A stretch of DNA of 24,409 nt, taken from contig JABVXU010000716.1 of assembly GCA_013365365.1 (NCBI GenBank), forward strand, positions 1 to 24,409, written 5' to 3'. The first letter of the stretch is position 1; each line of letters starts with the position of its first letter. The translations under genes and the position numbers were made by a program. Below the pieces are notes generated by a model. It saw only the letters and a program-made list of their open reading frames with translations, was not told where the DNA came from and did not search any database. Below, one piece after another: positions 1 to 11,446 of the stretch. The DNA is from Cruorifilaria tuberocauda. Lineage: Eukaryota; Nematoda; Chromadorea; Rhabditida; Onchocercidae.

Positions 1-129
1 AAATATTGATTGCAATAAAAGCTAAACCATTAAAAGTTATGTTATTTTTTAAAAACATTTATATATTATGATGTTCCATAAATCTATCTATATATATATA
101 CATATATTTATTTCCATAAATCTACATAT

Positions 130-173
130 TTTATTGATTGATTTATTCGACTTTATTGATTGATTTATTCGAC
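130..173. repeat. 22-bp tandem duplication
   Basis: Two identical 22-bp units (tttattgattgatttattcg plus ac) lie head to tail at 130-151 and 152-173. It is a simple local duplication in AT-rich spacer with no sign of a mobile element. Confidence 0.9.
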
Positions 174-418
174 ATTAAACTAACTAAAAAATTCCATTTT
201 GATAAGCCAATATATAATAATAATTATTTTTACTAGTCCAAAAACCTTTATTCATGAATTTTATTATTATTACTATTATTGCAATTGATGTTATTATCAT
301 TTGTTATAATTAATTATTACTTTTATTATTAGTAATAATTGCAGTAACAAAAGCAATAGTAATAGTAATAATGATAAATGATAAAATTGTTATCATTGTT
401 GTTATTGACAACGACCTT

Positions 419-450
419 GTCGTCGTCGTCGTCGTAGTAGTAGTAGTAGT
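419..450. repeat. GTC/GTA trinucleotide microsatellite
   Basis: About five GTC units run directly into about five GTA units, giving a compound trinucleotide tract. No reading frame through it is supported as coding. Confidence 0.9.
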
Positions 451-1474
451 ATGATTATTGCTGATGGAAAGGATGTTGATGTTTGTTAAGTAGGAAGAGA
501 GAAAAATATTTGCATGATATTTTTCAGGTAGTGAGAAAATTTATTGATAATAAATATTCAAGATAGGAAATTGATTAATATAAAAAAAATAAGTGTTAGT
601 AAAAAAAAAAAAAATTAAATGTTTATTATCAATTTAATATCAATTAATTACATTTTTACATTTATCATACATCCTTGGATATCATTAATTTTATCTTATT
701 TGATTAAGAATTAATGATTATTATGCATGAAAAATTTTCACTTTGTTTAATTTAAATAATTTATATGCTAATATTTTTCAAATAATATCAATTAATTTCT
801 AGTTTTGCACTGATAAAATGCTTATTACTATTTTAATTCATTTTAAGTAGCTGCCGAATTTTAGAAAGCTAATCAATAGATATTGAAATGCAATTATTGA
901 TAGTACATTTAATAATTTGAATTAAATGCAGCAATATTGATAAGTAATCAATATATTGGAAATCGAATCGATTTAATTCACATCATTCAATTGTTCAATG
1001 TTAAAGCTCGTTATTTAAATTTATATAATTTGCAATAAAAAATTAAAACTTAAATCTAAAACATTTTAAAGTATTCCGATATTTAAGTGGCAAATATTAT
1101 CTAATGAAATATAATATGTAAGAATTTCATAGCAAAAGAAGAAAGTATGTGAATAGAAATTAAATTAATAAAGAAATTCGGAATCTTTCAATATTTAAAT
1201 TTTATAAACTGATAAGTGATAATGAAATTATCGCAATATTCTTATCAAAACTTACTCTAAATAATATTTTCACATCATTGAATGTATTATTCAATTATTA
1301 GAAGCACAGAAATATTAGGTAAAAATTTATCGAATTCCAGCTTGGTGTATAAATTTAATTTTTTTTTAATGGATTCCAAAGTGCATATGTCCTTCATAAT
1401 CTATCAGTACTAATGGCCTTAATTGGTGTCATTGAACTGTTATCACTATCATTGTGTAATTACGATTAATACAA

Positions 1475-1513
1475 TAATTATATTCATAATTATATTCAAT
1501 AATTATATTCAAT
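1475..1513. repeat. Short AT-rich tandem repeat
   Basis: Three imperfect copies of an aattatattcaat-like unit lie in tandem. This is low-complexity spacer. Confidence 0.7.
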
Positions 1514-2052
1514 CAGCTATGATTATTATCCATCAATGAGCATGATAACTTGATAACTTTCGCTATCACTATAATAGTTATATTGTATTACTGTTGTCAA
1601 TATTGCTATTACAAATATTTCCATCATTTTTGCTACTAACAGAAGGAAAGATGATTAAAGAAATAGTGATAATGATAACGATAATGGTAATGATAGTGAT
1701 AATATTGATGAAAATTTTTAGCAAAAGTATAATTAATACTTAAGAGTTTTTATTATAAGATAAATATCGTTGAACCGTTATCACTATAAGTATTAGAAAA
1801 TTAAAATACTAAAAGAAAAAATGTTATGAAATTTTTTTTGTATCTAAATTATTCCAGCATTGACAAGTTTCATATATTACATAGGTAGCACATTTTTGAA
1901 GTATAAGTATAACCGATTGATAACATTTGCAGTATGGAATGTATTTGAATAAAAAAATTGAAAGAATAAAATTATCAATGAAAAATTTTTTCATCAATTT
2001 CTTTAAATTGAAAAAATTCGATAAATCTTATGAACGATCAAGAGTAATAATA

Positions 2053-2106
2053 ATCAATAAAAATCAATAATCAATATCTGATCAATAAAAATCAATAATC
2101 AATATC
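2053..2106. repeat. 26-bp repeat, two exact copies
   Basis: A 26-bp unit beginning atcaataaaaatcaataatc occurs at 2053-2078 and again at 2081-2106, with 2 bp between the copies (period 28). Confidence 0.85.
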
Positions 2107-2213
2107 ATAATAAAAGGTTAAATGAATTAGTTAGTTTGAAAAGATAAAATTATATTATCCTAATGAGAATACAAAAGCTCTTTCCACTTAAGCGGTTTTT
2201 TTGTGTTTCAAAA

Positions 2214-2297
2214 TTGACCTCGTGTTTCAGTTGACCCTGCATTTCCTCAACTTTATGTTATTTATTTCATCTTATTAGTTTATCATGACCTTGACCT
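2214..2297. promoter_or_regulatory. Possible nuclear-receptor half-site cluster
   Basis: Four TGACC-type words occur within 84 bp: ttgacct at 2214-2220, ttgaccc at 2231-2237, and the pair tgaccttgacct at 2286-2297. Read on the minus strand the pair is AGGTCAAGGTCA, a direct repeat with no spacer preceded by A. The AGGTCA core is the known half-site of nuclear hormone receptors. Function here is inference; the nearest supported gene is almost 5 kb away. Confidence 0.25.
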
Positions 2298-2610
2298 TCC
2301 TGTCTTTTTTTTTTTTCCTTGGCATATTAGTTAAACATTTTGCTATATGTAACAAATCATATTTGTCATGCAATAATCAAAAAAAGTATTGTAATTTGTT
2401 TTAAAAGTAAAGAATTAAAAATGGAATGAAAAATGACATAACCTTTATAAATCATGCATGATAAAAGTGGTGTTTAAAATTTTAACAAATTTAAATTGTC
2501 AACAAATAGCATTTTAGTGCTAAGGACGAATTAGGTGCTAAATAAGTAGAAGTTTTAAAATTACCAAAGCATAAAAATCAATTTAATTAGAAAAGAGAAA
2601 AAGAACGGGA

Positions 2611-2634
2611 AGAGAGAGAGAGAGAGAGAGAGAG
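2611..2634. repeat. (AG)12 microsatellite
   Basis: A perfect AG dinucleotide run lies within a longer purine tract (about 2589-2640). A pyrimidine-rich CT/T tract follows at about 2670-2706, so the two arms could pair imperfectly. Confidence 0.95.
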
Positions 2635-3673
2635 TGAAAATTTTGGCAAAGATTTCTAGTTAAATGTTTCTTTTTTTTTTTACTTTCTCTCCCTCTTTCT
2701 CTCTCATTTTTTAAAACTTTTCATTTTACAAAGTTTGTAAACAAACAAAATATCTTAAACTTTTCCTTTTTTTTTATTGTTAATACAAATCTTTTCATAA
2801 ACTATTAATGTCTCCTTGTCCATAAACGTGTGCGTACGTGTTTATATCACATTTTACGTCAAAGACAAAAATCACACTTTACATGTAATTTACAAGAGAA
2901 AAAAAGGGTGGAAATTTCGTGTTGCTTTCGAATTTAAGACGAAGACGATAATTTGTGTAAATACTTCAAAAGAAAAAATATACCTGTGTGACACTTTTCA
3001 CCTGCTATTTGCTATCTCATTAATGAACGATATTGCGTGAAAAGCATACTTGAAGAAGACAAATAGGTTTATACTTTATAACCGGAAGTGATAAAAAGGT
3101 TGATACTTTATATCCCGAAAAGGCTGATGAAATGCTACCGAAAGTTGATCATAAATTCGAGAAATGGCGAAATATAATCAAATATTTATCATATTAATGA
3201 ACCGCAAAGTAAATTGATGTTGAATGATGTTAAATTAAATCAATTATCACATTGGATCCTAATAATATATTATATTAAACTATGGAAAAGATAGTTAAAC
3301 TATCAATTGTTGCAACAAAACTATTCTCTAGTGATTGCTAATTTTATTATCAGTAGGGATAATTATGTTGAGAGATTGCAAATTAGCTAAGTTAAGATAT
3401 CATTTCAAATAGCATAATCAAAGTTAACATGAATTTATGTGCCCGGACATAATAAATAATTTTTTCATGGATACAATAAATATGACGATTGCTAAGTTCG
3501 CTTAGTCTGATTTTATCAGTGATAAAGATAAAGCATTACCCGGGACATTTCTTTTTTGTTAGATAATTTCTCCTCAAACGTTATCTTATCACCATTAAAT
3601 GCATGAATGATTTTTTTTGCTAGTTGTTTGAAATAACTTTATCTGAACAGTAATATGCTATTAATTTCCCAGC

Positions 3674-3739
3674 TATTAGTGAGATAAAATAGTAATGATA
3701 AGTAAGTATTAGTGAGATAAAATAGTAATGATAGGTAAG
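3674..3739. repeat. 33-bp tandem duplication
   Basis: Two nearly identical 33-bp units starting tattagtgagataaaatagt lie at 3674-3706 and 3707-3739; they differ at one base near the end (aagtaag versus aggtaag). Confidence 0.85.
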
Positions 3740-4820
3740 TAATGATAATTAGATCAACATGAGCTATTCAAAGTTGATATTTTTTGAATCTAATAGGAAG
3801 AAAAGAAGATTAAGAAAAATAACAGATGATTGAATTTCATGAATAATTCTTTGTTATAAGGGATGAGATTTAAAATGAAATGTTAGCTAATAATTTAAAA
3901 ATTATACAGTGTTTAATCGATATTTGACGATATTTTGAATTAATTATTGATTTTTTGGGAAATTATATAAAATATGATAAAATAGAATATAGCCATATAT
4001 GTATGTTTTTGGAAATTTTCAAATAGATGATTCTAAAAAAAAAAAAATTAATTCAATAATATCCGATGGTTCATTTTCCATCAATTTTGTTATTTATTTT
4101 ATCCTTGTGATATAAATTTTCATCAAGTTTCTTTTTTTTTTTTTCAGAGAAAAATCTGAGATCGAAGTGCATACGACCCAAATTTGGAATTTCATATTGA
4201 TATGAGAGAATGTTTTCTTTTTTTTTTTTGTTATTGAATGGTACGACATATTGATGAAATTGTCACCAAAATCATGTTTTGAAAACTTATAGAAACGTTT
4301 TTGTTGGTACCATTTCATTCCTGTAAATTACTAATATTTTCAAATTTTTTAATTTCTTCCTTTCCATCTCTTTCTTTTTTCTTTTTTTTTCTTGTTTTAG
4401 GTAATATATTTCATTTTAATTACATTTTATTTCAAGCATTTCTTCAATATACTCCAATGAAAATGATCAAACGATTTTTAAAAAATAGCAGTAATGATAT
4501 TTATTAGATGAAAATGATAATGATTAGATTTGATAAAGAGAAGAAGGAGAGAAAAAAAGAGAAACTTGAAGAGAAAAGAAATTTATACTTCATTATACTA
4601 ATTATATTCATTTAATAATATATAATTTTAAAAGTTTTACAATTTCATATAAAATATGCAGGTAATTTTAACAGTATATTTTGTAATATAAGTATCTATA
4701 AAGAGCGAAAAATGAAGAACTAATTAAATTAATGAATGAAATAATCAGAAATGTTAATTTAAAATTGATTTCTTTGTTTGAATTTTTTCTTTTGGAAAAA
4801 TTTATGATAAATATTTTAAT

Positions 4821-5065
4821 AAATGAATACTGTTATATCATTTTATCTTAATCAATCAATACTGATATCGTTTTATCTTAATAAATACTGATACCATTAT
4901 ATCTTAAAGAATGAATACTGATGCTTTTTTATCTCAATGAATGAATAATACTAATACCTCTTTATTTTAATATATAAACACTGATACCATTTTACTGAAT
5001 AAATACTGATATACTATTTTATCTGAATGAATGAATACTGATACCATTTTATCTATCTATCCACT
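4821..5065. repeat. Degenerate minisatellite, about 27-30 bp unit
   Basis: Roughly eight diverged copies of a unit resembling aatactgataccattttatc followed by ttaatgaatg are arrayed in tandem. Copies vary in length and by substitutions, so the array is old. No terminal inverted repeats or coding sequence accompany it. Confidence 0.85.
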
Positions 5066-5934
5066 CAAAGTTACCAAACAATTATTTATGAGTAAAGTTG
5101 CTAAAAATTGCATATTGTGAGGATTTTTTTTTCATTTTAAAGCAATAAAATATAAACTAGATATGGTATCTTCAATTATTACAATATATAATAGAACAGT
5201 TTCGATAATACCTTATGTTATCGATTGATTCATTTGAAGTACAACTGATCTTAAACTGATATAAAAGTGAAAATGTCAAATGACAGTAACAGATAGTTCA
5301 AAAACAAGAGAAAAAAAGCGAAGAAGAGAAAGAGTAAAAATGGATTGATAACTATCGATTGTGTTTATTTCATTTCAATAAAATTTTTAAGCTCTAAACA
5401 AAAAAAAAAAAAAAAACGAAAGAACGATGAAAGATTAGAACATTGTATGAAATTAAAAGATATCATCAATAATGTAATATTTGATAGCATGAATGGATAG
5501 AGATTTTACAATTGTCAACCATTAAATGGCCATCTTTGTAATTCTAATGTAATTAATTTTTATTTCAAAAAGAAGAGAAACTATCTTTTGTTAGAACTAT
5601 TTCAGCAATACAATTTTACATGCATTTTCTCTTTGATAAAAAGTAACAAAAAGAAATTCATGAATGAACTGATTGATCGATTACCATCTTTTTTTTTTTT
5701 TCAAAAATTTAAAAACATTAATAAAATATGTTGTTTTTTTTTTTTTGAATTAGAAGTTAGAAATGAGATATTTGAATGAATTTGAATAAATTTAATAATT
5801 TTTATTTTTGTTAAAAAAAAATCATCTGTATAAAAATGTAAATAATTCTAAATGAATTTTTTGAATAAATTAATTAAGAATTTTTTTAATAAAATTAAAT
5901 GAGTTATGGAAAAAAAAGAAATGGAAAAAATTGC

Positions 5935-5962
5935 TTGATTGATAGATTGATTGATTGATTGA
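5935..5962. repeat. (TTGA)n microsatellite
   Basis: A tetranucleotide TTGA/GATT run of about seven units has one interruption (gatagatt). Confidence 0.85.
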
Positions 5963-6197
5963 CACGTGAATTTCAGCAAAACGAAAAAAAAAGCAAAAGG
6001 AATTTGTAAATGCATCATTTTAACTCTTGCATGAATTCTGTAATACATTTTAATAAAGTAAAATGGGAACAAATAATACTTTTGACATTTTTTGAAAAAA
6101 TCTTTTCATTGATAAAGAAAAAAAGAAGCGTTTGCAATTGTAATTTATTCAATAATAACAATGAAAATAAACAAATTAGAACTTGATGATGTTTAGA

Positions 6198-6221
6198 ATT
6201 AATTAATTGCAATTAATTAAT
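6198..6221. repeat. 24-bp perfect palindrome
   Basis: The sequence attaattaattgcaattaat plus taat is exactly self-complementary about the central GC. It is built of TTAATTAA words and may be a by-product of base composition. Confidence 0.8.
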
Positions 6222-7088
6222 CATCTGTTAATCCAGGCATACTATTCAGATTAATTGTTAATAATTCGGTCGTCATGAAACAATATATGATTATGAATTC
6301 ACGACTAGCATAATACCCATTTCTTTTCCTGATTTTTATTTTATTTATTGATTGATTTAGTTAGCAAATATTGTTATCGTGCAAAAATTGCTTGAACTTT
6401 GAAAAGCATCAATTGCTCCTGTTAAATTAACAATGAGTATTTTATAATTTATCAAACTTTCATACGTATATACGTTCACGTCTAAGTTTATTGCCTAAAA
6501 AAGGAAATTTTTCTTCTAAATATTCAAATTCACGATCAATCAATTCAATTTGAGAAGTTTTATTTTGCTAAATTAATCATACTTGGAATAATATTTTAAT
6601 CATAGATATATTAACTTTAAAATTCTCAACTTTATTTTTTAGTGAAATCAAAAATTTTACTTGGCGATTTTCATAGAATATGAAATTGTTCTACTGGGAA
6701 AATTTACCAATCATTAATTAAAAGAATAACATATTGATGAAGTCTTTGATGAAACTTTCCGATATTATTTCATCTTTTAAACAAAAACATTATAAGATCC
6801 TCATAAATACAACAACATAATAAATAAATAAGGCATATATTGAAAACATTTCAGTTTTTTCGATTTCGCTCTCTATCAAAATAATGTTATTATTATTATT
6901 CAATGTTATAAGAAAATTCTTTTCATTATCGATAATTTAAATTGATATCAGACTTCTAAACAAGATCAATTCTAACTAAAATATTCATTTATCTCGTAAT
7001 AATTTCCTGCTATAACATATATATAACTGAGTGTCAATAATTCCTAATTCGCTAATTTTGTTTCGTTTATATTATTATTTTCTCAATC

Positions 7089-7094
7089 TTTAAT
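7089..7094 (-). terminator. Possible poly(A) signal of NDUFAF5
   Basis: On the minus strand this reads ATTAAA, about 190 nt past the NDUFAF5 stop codon. It is a common variant signal, but in such AT-rich DNA the match is weak evidence. Confidence 0.25.
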
Positions 7095-7282
7095 TGATGT
7101 AATAATATAACCTAAGTGTTATGTCTCTAAAGAATAAAGGTAATAACAATAGAAAAGCGAAAAAAAAGTGACAAAAAATCTCGATCGAAATATATACAAA
7201 AATTTTCAAATCATAAACAATTCGAAAAGTACAGCAATTGCTAATTTCTTCAAATAATATCCTGAAGCCTCCGATCTTTTTG

Positions 7283-10125
7283 CTATTTCGGACAATCCTC
7301 TCCTGAAGAGGAGACCATTCCTTCGACAATTTTGCTGATATCTTTGAATGATGCTTGCTGCGATCCACGTTTTGCTGGTTTTGGCATTAAAGGACCAGGA
7401 CGCCAGCCAATAAATGAAACAATCTGGAAACTTGCCGGACATGGAGCATCATCACGAGAAAACATTGACCTGAAATATTTCGTTCTTTACACAAACAAGC
7501 AACACTTATACATCAATATTTATACAAAAACATTCTTTGCTACAACTACATTTATATAGCATCTTTACCTATAAATTGCATCAGCTGCTATCAAAATATC
7601 TTTTCTAACGTGTGCTGATCGATTTCGTAATGCATTCGATTCACCCATACCTTGTAAATCATAGAGTAGAGCAAAGATATTCGGATAACCGACCTGAAAA
7701 AGTTGTACTTTAAAAAATAAAGAAAACAAACGTTCATCTGAAAAAAACAGCATGTCAATTTCTGATAGAATTTAGGAAGCTTAAGCACATGATAAAACAA
7801 CAACAATATCATTTGCCTCTCAGTTTAAATTTATATTATTTTCGATATGATTAGAAAACTTATTGAACATTAACCAATTGGTGACTTTAAAGTACGAGTA
7901 TTACCATTAGCTCATCGGTGTCCAATGTAATCATTCCGAAACCAGCCTGACTCATCAGCGATCCGACATCATCGGCCCGAACAAATGGTGAAATATGTAA
8001 GCCAATGCCACCCAACCTTTCCATTTCAGCTAATTGTAAGGCTATCCGAAGTTCGTGTAATGTTTCATTGGCTAGCATAGCACCAATCAAAGGGCAGTCA
8101 GGACGAAGGATTGATAAACAACGCGAAAACCTAAAATCCTATAAATTGAATAACTCGGAATAATTCACTTCATTAAATTAAAATCAAAATTTAAATTCTA
8201 CATTGCAAACTGCGAAAAAATAAAATCTGCTGTAAATAAAACAAAGAGATAAAAAAATGCGCTGATATATCGTGGTCTCATGATTCTTTCCTTTTCAGAT
8301 TATCTGCAGTTCCTATTATTAAGAGAAAAAAATTTGAGAAAATTAATCAAGTAGCATATTTTATAAGTAAACACGTATAAATAAAATTAAAAGATGATAT
8401 CAATATTATAAGATGGTACTAATTATAATATAAGTAATAACGATATTTGATATCTTTATCTCGAACAACAAAAAAAAAACAAGCCATTTAGCTAGATCAT
8501 TGATCCAATGGGCGCTAAGGCTGGATACCACCAAATCAGCTGATTTTTCCCGAAAAGGTGCCATTGATTCGTCCGCAATGATACTCAAAACAGGTACTTC
8601 AGAATCCGCCGCACCTTTACTTCGTTGTATTAGTCCTGCGCTTATATCACATTGAATAATAACACCCACATTTTCCTATGCATTGACAGACATTTCAATC
8701 ACTTATTATCCATAATTTATTTTATATAAATTCCAGTCTTCTTCCATGCAAACTATTGTATTTGTCCAAGTTTTCCCGAATTATTTTTTTCCACGAATTT
8801 CCTATATAAGAAATGAAATTTCATTCTTTATAAGAATTTACTGTGTTACGAACAAATAACATAATAGGCTTCCTATTGCAAAAATACTCTATATCAGGAG
8901 GAATGCAGACTTTATTAAAAAGCTTATACTAGCAAATACGCTGGTCCGATAAACTCATGGACAAATCATCTTCATTTGGAAATATTTATCAATCAGCATC
9001 ATTCCAGCTGGCTTATATTCAGCATCGCTTAATTGTTCTTATTCTCAAATTGTGATATAAATTATTTAAGACACTGAATAACTTACAAATCAACTTTCGT
9101 GAAATGTTTTTGAAAATTATCAAGCTTACACGTTACTGTCAATCACTAGCAAAAATAGACGACAGACAGAAATCAAAATAACCTTAATCAAATTTGCCGC
9201 AATATGGCCACTACCACATCCGATATCAATGCAGATATCATTGAATTTAGTCAAATCGAACACTTTATCTGCTACACGATATGCTATTTCATCCTAAAAT
9301 ATACATTACGAATACCTCCAAAAATTCCAGTAAAATTTATTTCATTCAAAATTCGAGAATTGAAAAAGTAAGAAAGAAACTTGTCTACGCAGTTAATCTA
9401 GAAATCTTGTTACTGTTAATATGGGTATTCGACTTTTTTCTAATTTGCTGGTATCAAATGTCTTTCAACCACTTAATTCTCAGATATTTCTTTTTATTAT
9501 CGAATTTAATTATGGTGCAGTCTTATATCGCTAAACAGTTACAATCCATGCCAATATAAAAGAATTCCTACCATAATCTTTTACACATTTTATTCTATCT
9601 TATTTCAAAAGGTCAAAAAATATCAAATGAAGATATTTGCATGTAAATTTATTATAATTAATAACTATAATTTTCAAAAAATGCATCATTAACAAAAAAA
9701 CTGTCGTTTAGAAAGATTCATCGATTATGTCTATTAATTATTTCGATGAATTAGTGTTATTTAATTATATATTTTAGTGTCACATATTAATTACAACATA
9801 AGACTCCAAAAAGATTTAAACTCAATTTATCAGTGAAATGCTATCCAAAACAAAATAAACATTTATGTGAGGTAAAAGTAGATATTGAATTATAACTGAC
9901 TTTAACGTATTGACAAACATTGTAATCATCCAGTTGGGCAGCTCTGTTGCGTTGAATTCTTTTTGCTTCACGATCGAAAATTATAGTACCTTTCGAGACG
10001 GTACATAAGAAATGCTTACCAACTGTTTTCTTCTTAAATGATATCTGACCGAAATATTTTTTCGGATTTGTCGACAAATTATGCAATAAGGGTAAAGCGG
10101 CACGAGAACAAGGCAAAAATGCCAT
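7283..10125 (-). CDS. NDUFAF5: NDUFAF5, complex I assembly arginine-5-hydroxylase (methyltransferase fold)
   Basis: Six exons in gene order: 10125-9901, 9293-9183, 8675-8485, 8130-7905, 7693-7569, 7469-7283. They encode about 354 aa (human 345). Human NDUFAF5 hydroxylates an arginine of NDUFS7 in the mitochondrial matrix during early complex I assembly. Visible are a basic, acid-poor N-terminus fitting a mitochondrial presequence (about residues 1-45), the family start motif IIFDREAKRIQRNRAAQ, the SAM-binding loop IDIGCGSGHIA (97-107), the acidic IIADES block (144-149), SSLSAHWINDL (163-173), ILRPDCPLIGAM (183-194), LDTDELM (245-251) and DLQGMGESN. The chosen ATG is the only one at the right distance, and TTTTCAG ends 1 nt before it. 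Joins preserve phase; five introns are GT-AG. Intron 3 needs GC-AG (exon 3 ending at 8485) or a weak GT donor at 8480 with an acceptor 8 nt upstream, adding four residues. A bacterial-type BioC-like methyltransferase is a less likely label. Confidence 0.93.
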
Positions 10126-10126
10126 C

Positions 10127-10135
10127 CTGAAAATG
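10127..10135 (-). promoter_or_regulatory. Putative spliced-leader trans-splice acceptor of NDUFAF5
   Basis: On the minus strand cattttcag ends one base before the ATG of NDUFAF5 (TTTTCAG|G ATG). No coding exon is evident upstream. Nematode SL trans-splicing typically uses such a site and leaves an almost absent 5' UTR. A cis-spliced 5' UTR exon is the alternative. Confidence 0.55.
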
Positions 10136-11140
10136 ACCTGCCCCTTGAATTACTTCTCCTTGTTTGTTTTAATTGTGAAAAGGTAAAAAAAAGTGGATGT
10201 GCTTACATGGATATTTTGTTGATTTTAATCATAATTTAATAAATTAAAACCACAAGAAAAATCCTCATAATGATTAACCTACCTCTACATTTAAACAAAG
10301 TATATAGCGTAATCATCCATGTAGTATAAGCAATGTTTACACTGAAATAATCATATCTGATAAAGCTTATTATTCAATATTATACAAGGTTTAAAATTAA
10401 ACTATACAATTTAAGTCGAATTTCGATCCAATAACAAAAAATAAACAAATAAACACATATCACTAGATTATTGCTCACTTAATCTCAATATTTTAAAAAT
10501 ATGAATAGAAAAGGAACAGAAGGTCAACTCGACTAACTGATTCCGCTAAGTTCGAAAAAATAAAAGGTATTCCCATCTTGACATTTAATTCTATTACTCA
10601 AAAATTGTTAAAATCCTTTATTGGTATAAAAAATAAAATTAGGAAAAAATCAAACTTTTAAAATTTTCTTATCACAACTAAGCTTTTTTAATCAAACTAA
10701 GAAACTAAACTAATAAGTAATTTAAAGATCATTCTTTCAATACCACAAAGTACTTATAGCAATCGATATAAATTTATGGTTAGCGCTGCAAATCTCAGAA
10801 CGCTGGTCATAAACTAAAGCTTAAAAAAATTAAAAAGTAACATTAGTCAACAAATCATTCAAAGCATATATCTTCAACATTTAAGAATAAGCAAAGAGCA
10901 AATAACATAACTAAGTACAACAAAATTCCGAACAGATAAAACACATAAAAATTGAAGGAATCACAAAGATGAAATGCCAGTTTTATGCATTAAAAGCTAT
11001 ATAAAGCATAACAAGGACACTCCTGAAATACCAATAGGGTCAATCAATGTTTTTATAGCAAATTACACGATAATCTCAGCAGTTATATATGACATTCCTA
11101 TTCATTTACAGAACCATTATTAGCTATTAAAAGTAATAAT

Positions 11141-11404
11141 TCATTTAATGAATTCAGCCTTGCACTTTTTTTTATTATTATGAAATTTGTTCAATTCGAC
11201 TAAAACAAAGTAAAAAGTTGGGATTTTGTAATTGCTTTCCCTCCATTGATTAATCTCATAATTTGAGAAACTGAATACTTCACGAAAACCTTCAGTATTC
11301 ATTCTTGAGCAATTATACTTAATAGTGAATTCTCCATCGCTCAAAATATGGTAAAACTTGAATGTATGCCAATATAACAAAGCAATTTTCCGTCTCTCAG
11401 GAAG
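11141..11404 (-). other. Open frame in presumed ALG3 3' UTR, coding status doubtful
   Basis: An 88-codon stop-free frame begins 42 nt after the ALG3 stop codon. It has no early ATG; the first in-frame ATG is about 36 codons in (start of MNTEGFREVFSFSNYEINQW). The composition is less K/N/F-biased than background, but there is no recognisable domain and no clear splice acceptor. It may be chance, a small downstream cistron or an alternative 3' exon. Confidence 0.15.
11171..11176 (-). terminator. Possible poly(A) signal of ALG3
   Basis: AATAAA on the minus strand, about 270 nt beyond the ALG3 stop. It is the canonical hexamer, but such words are common in AT-rich DNA. Confidence 0.35.
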
Positions 11405-11446
11405 CTTTTAAATTAAAAAGAAAAGTAAGTAAAGAGATTACACAAT

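Larger units (their letters stand above)
1..7088. other. AT-rich intergenic region, no supported gene
   Basis: I see no exon with convincing coding character on either strand. Open frames here are under about 75 codons, lysine/isoleucine/phenylalanine-rich, and lack family motifs or consistent splice sites. The stretch carries homopolymer A/T runs, ATT/AAT trinucleotide tracts (about 258-380), microsatellites and tandem duplications listed separately, and recurrent GATAAT-type words. The lower end probably contains the 3' UTR of NDUFAF5. Confidence 0.6.
10136..11446. other. Spacer between ALG3 and NDUFAF5
   Basis: About 1.3 kb that should hold the ALG3 3' UTR and the outron or promoter of NDUFAF5. 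An 88-codon open frame at 11141-11404 is listed separately; I see nothing else. Confidence 0.6.

Noticed and set aside
2816..3040. Plus-strand 74-codon frame in the left spacer.
   Set aside because: It starts from a non-ATG codon, has no domain and no splice or poly(A) context; composition resembles background.
5588..6212. Several short frames on both strands.
   Set aside because: They consist mainly of poly-Phe or poly-Lys from homopolymer runs and simple repeats (such as SINQSINQ from the TTGA tract).
9281..9559. Plus-strand 92-codon frame opposite NDUFAF5 intron 1.
   Set aside because: It is biased to I/L/F/N, has no motif, begins inside an antisense exon and fits chance in AT-rich intron sequence.
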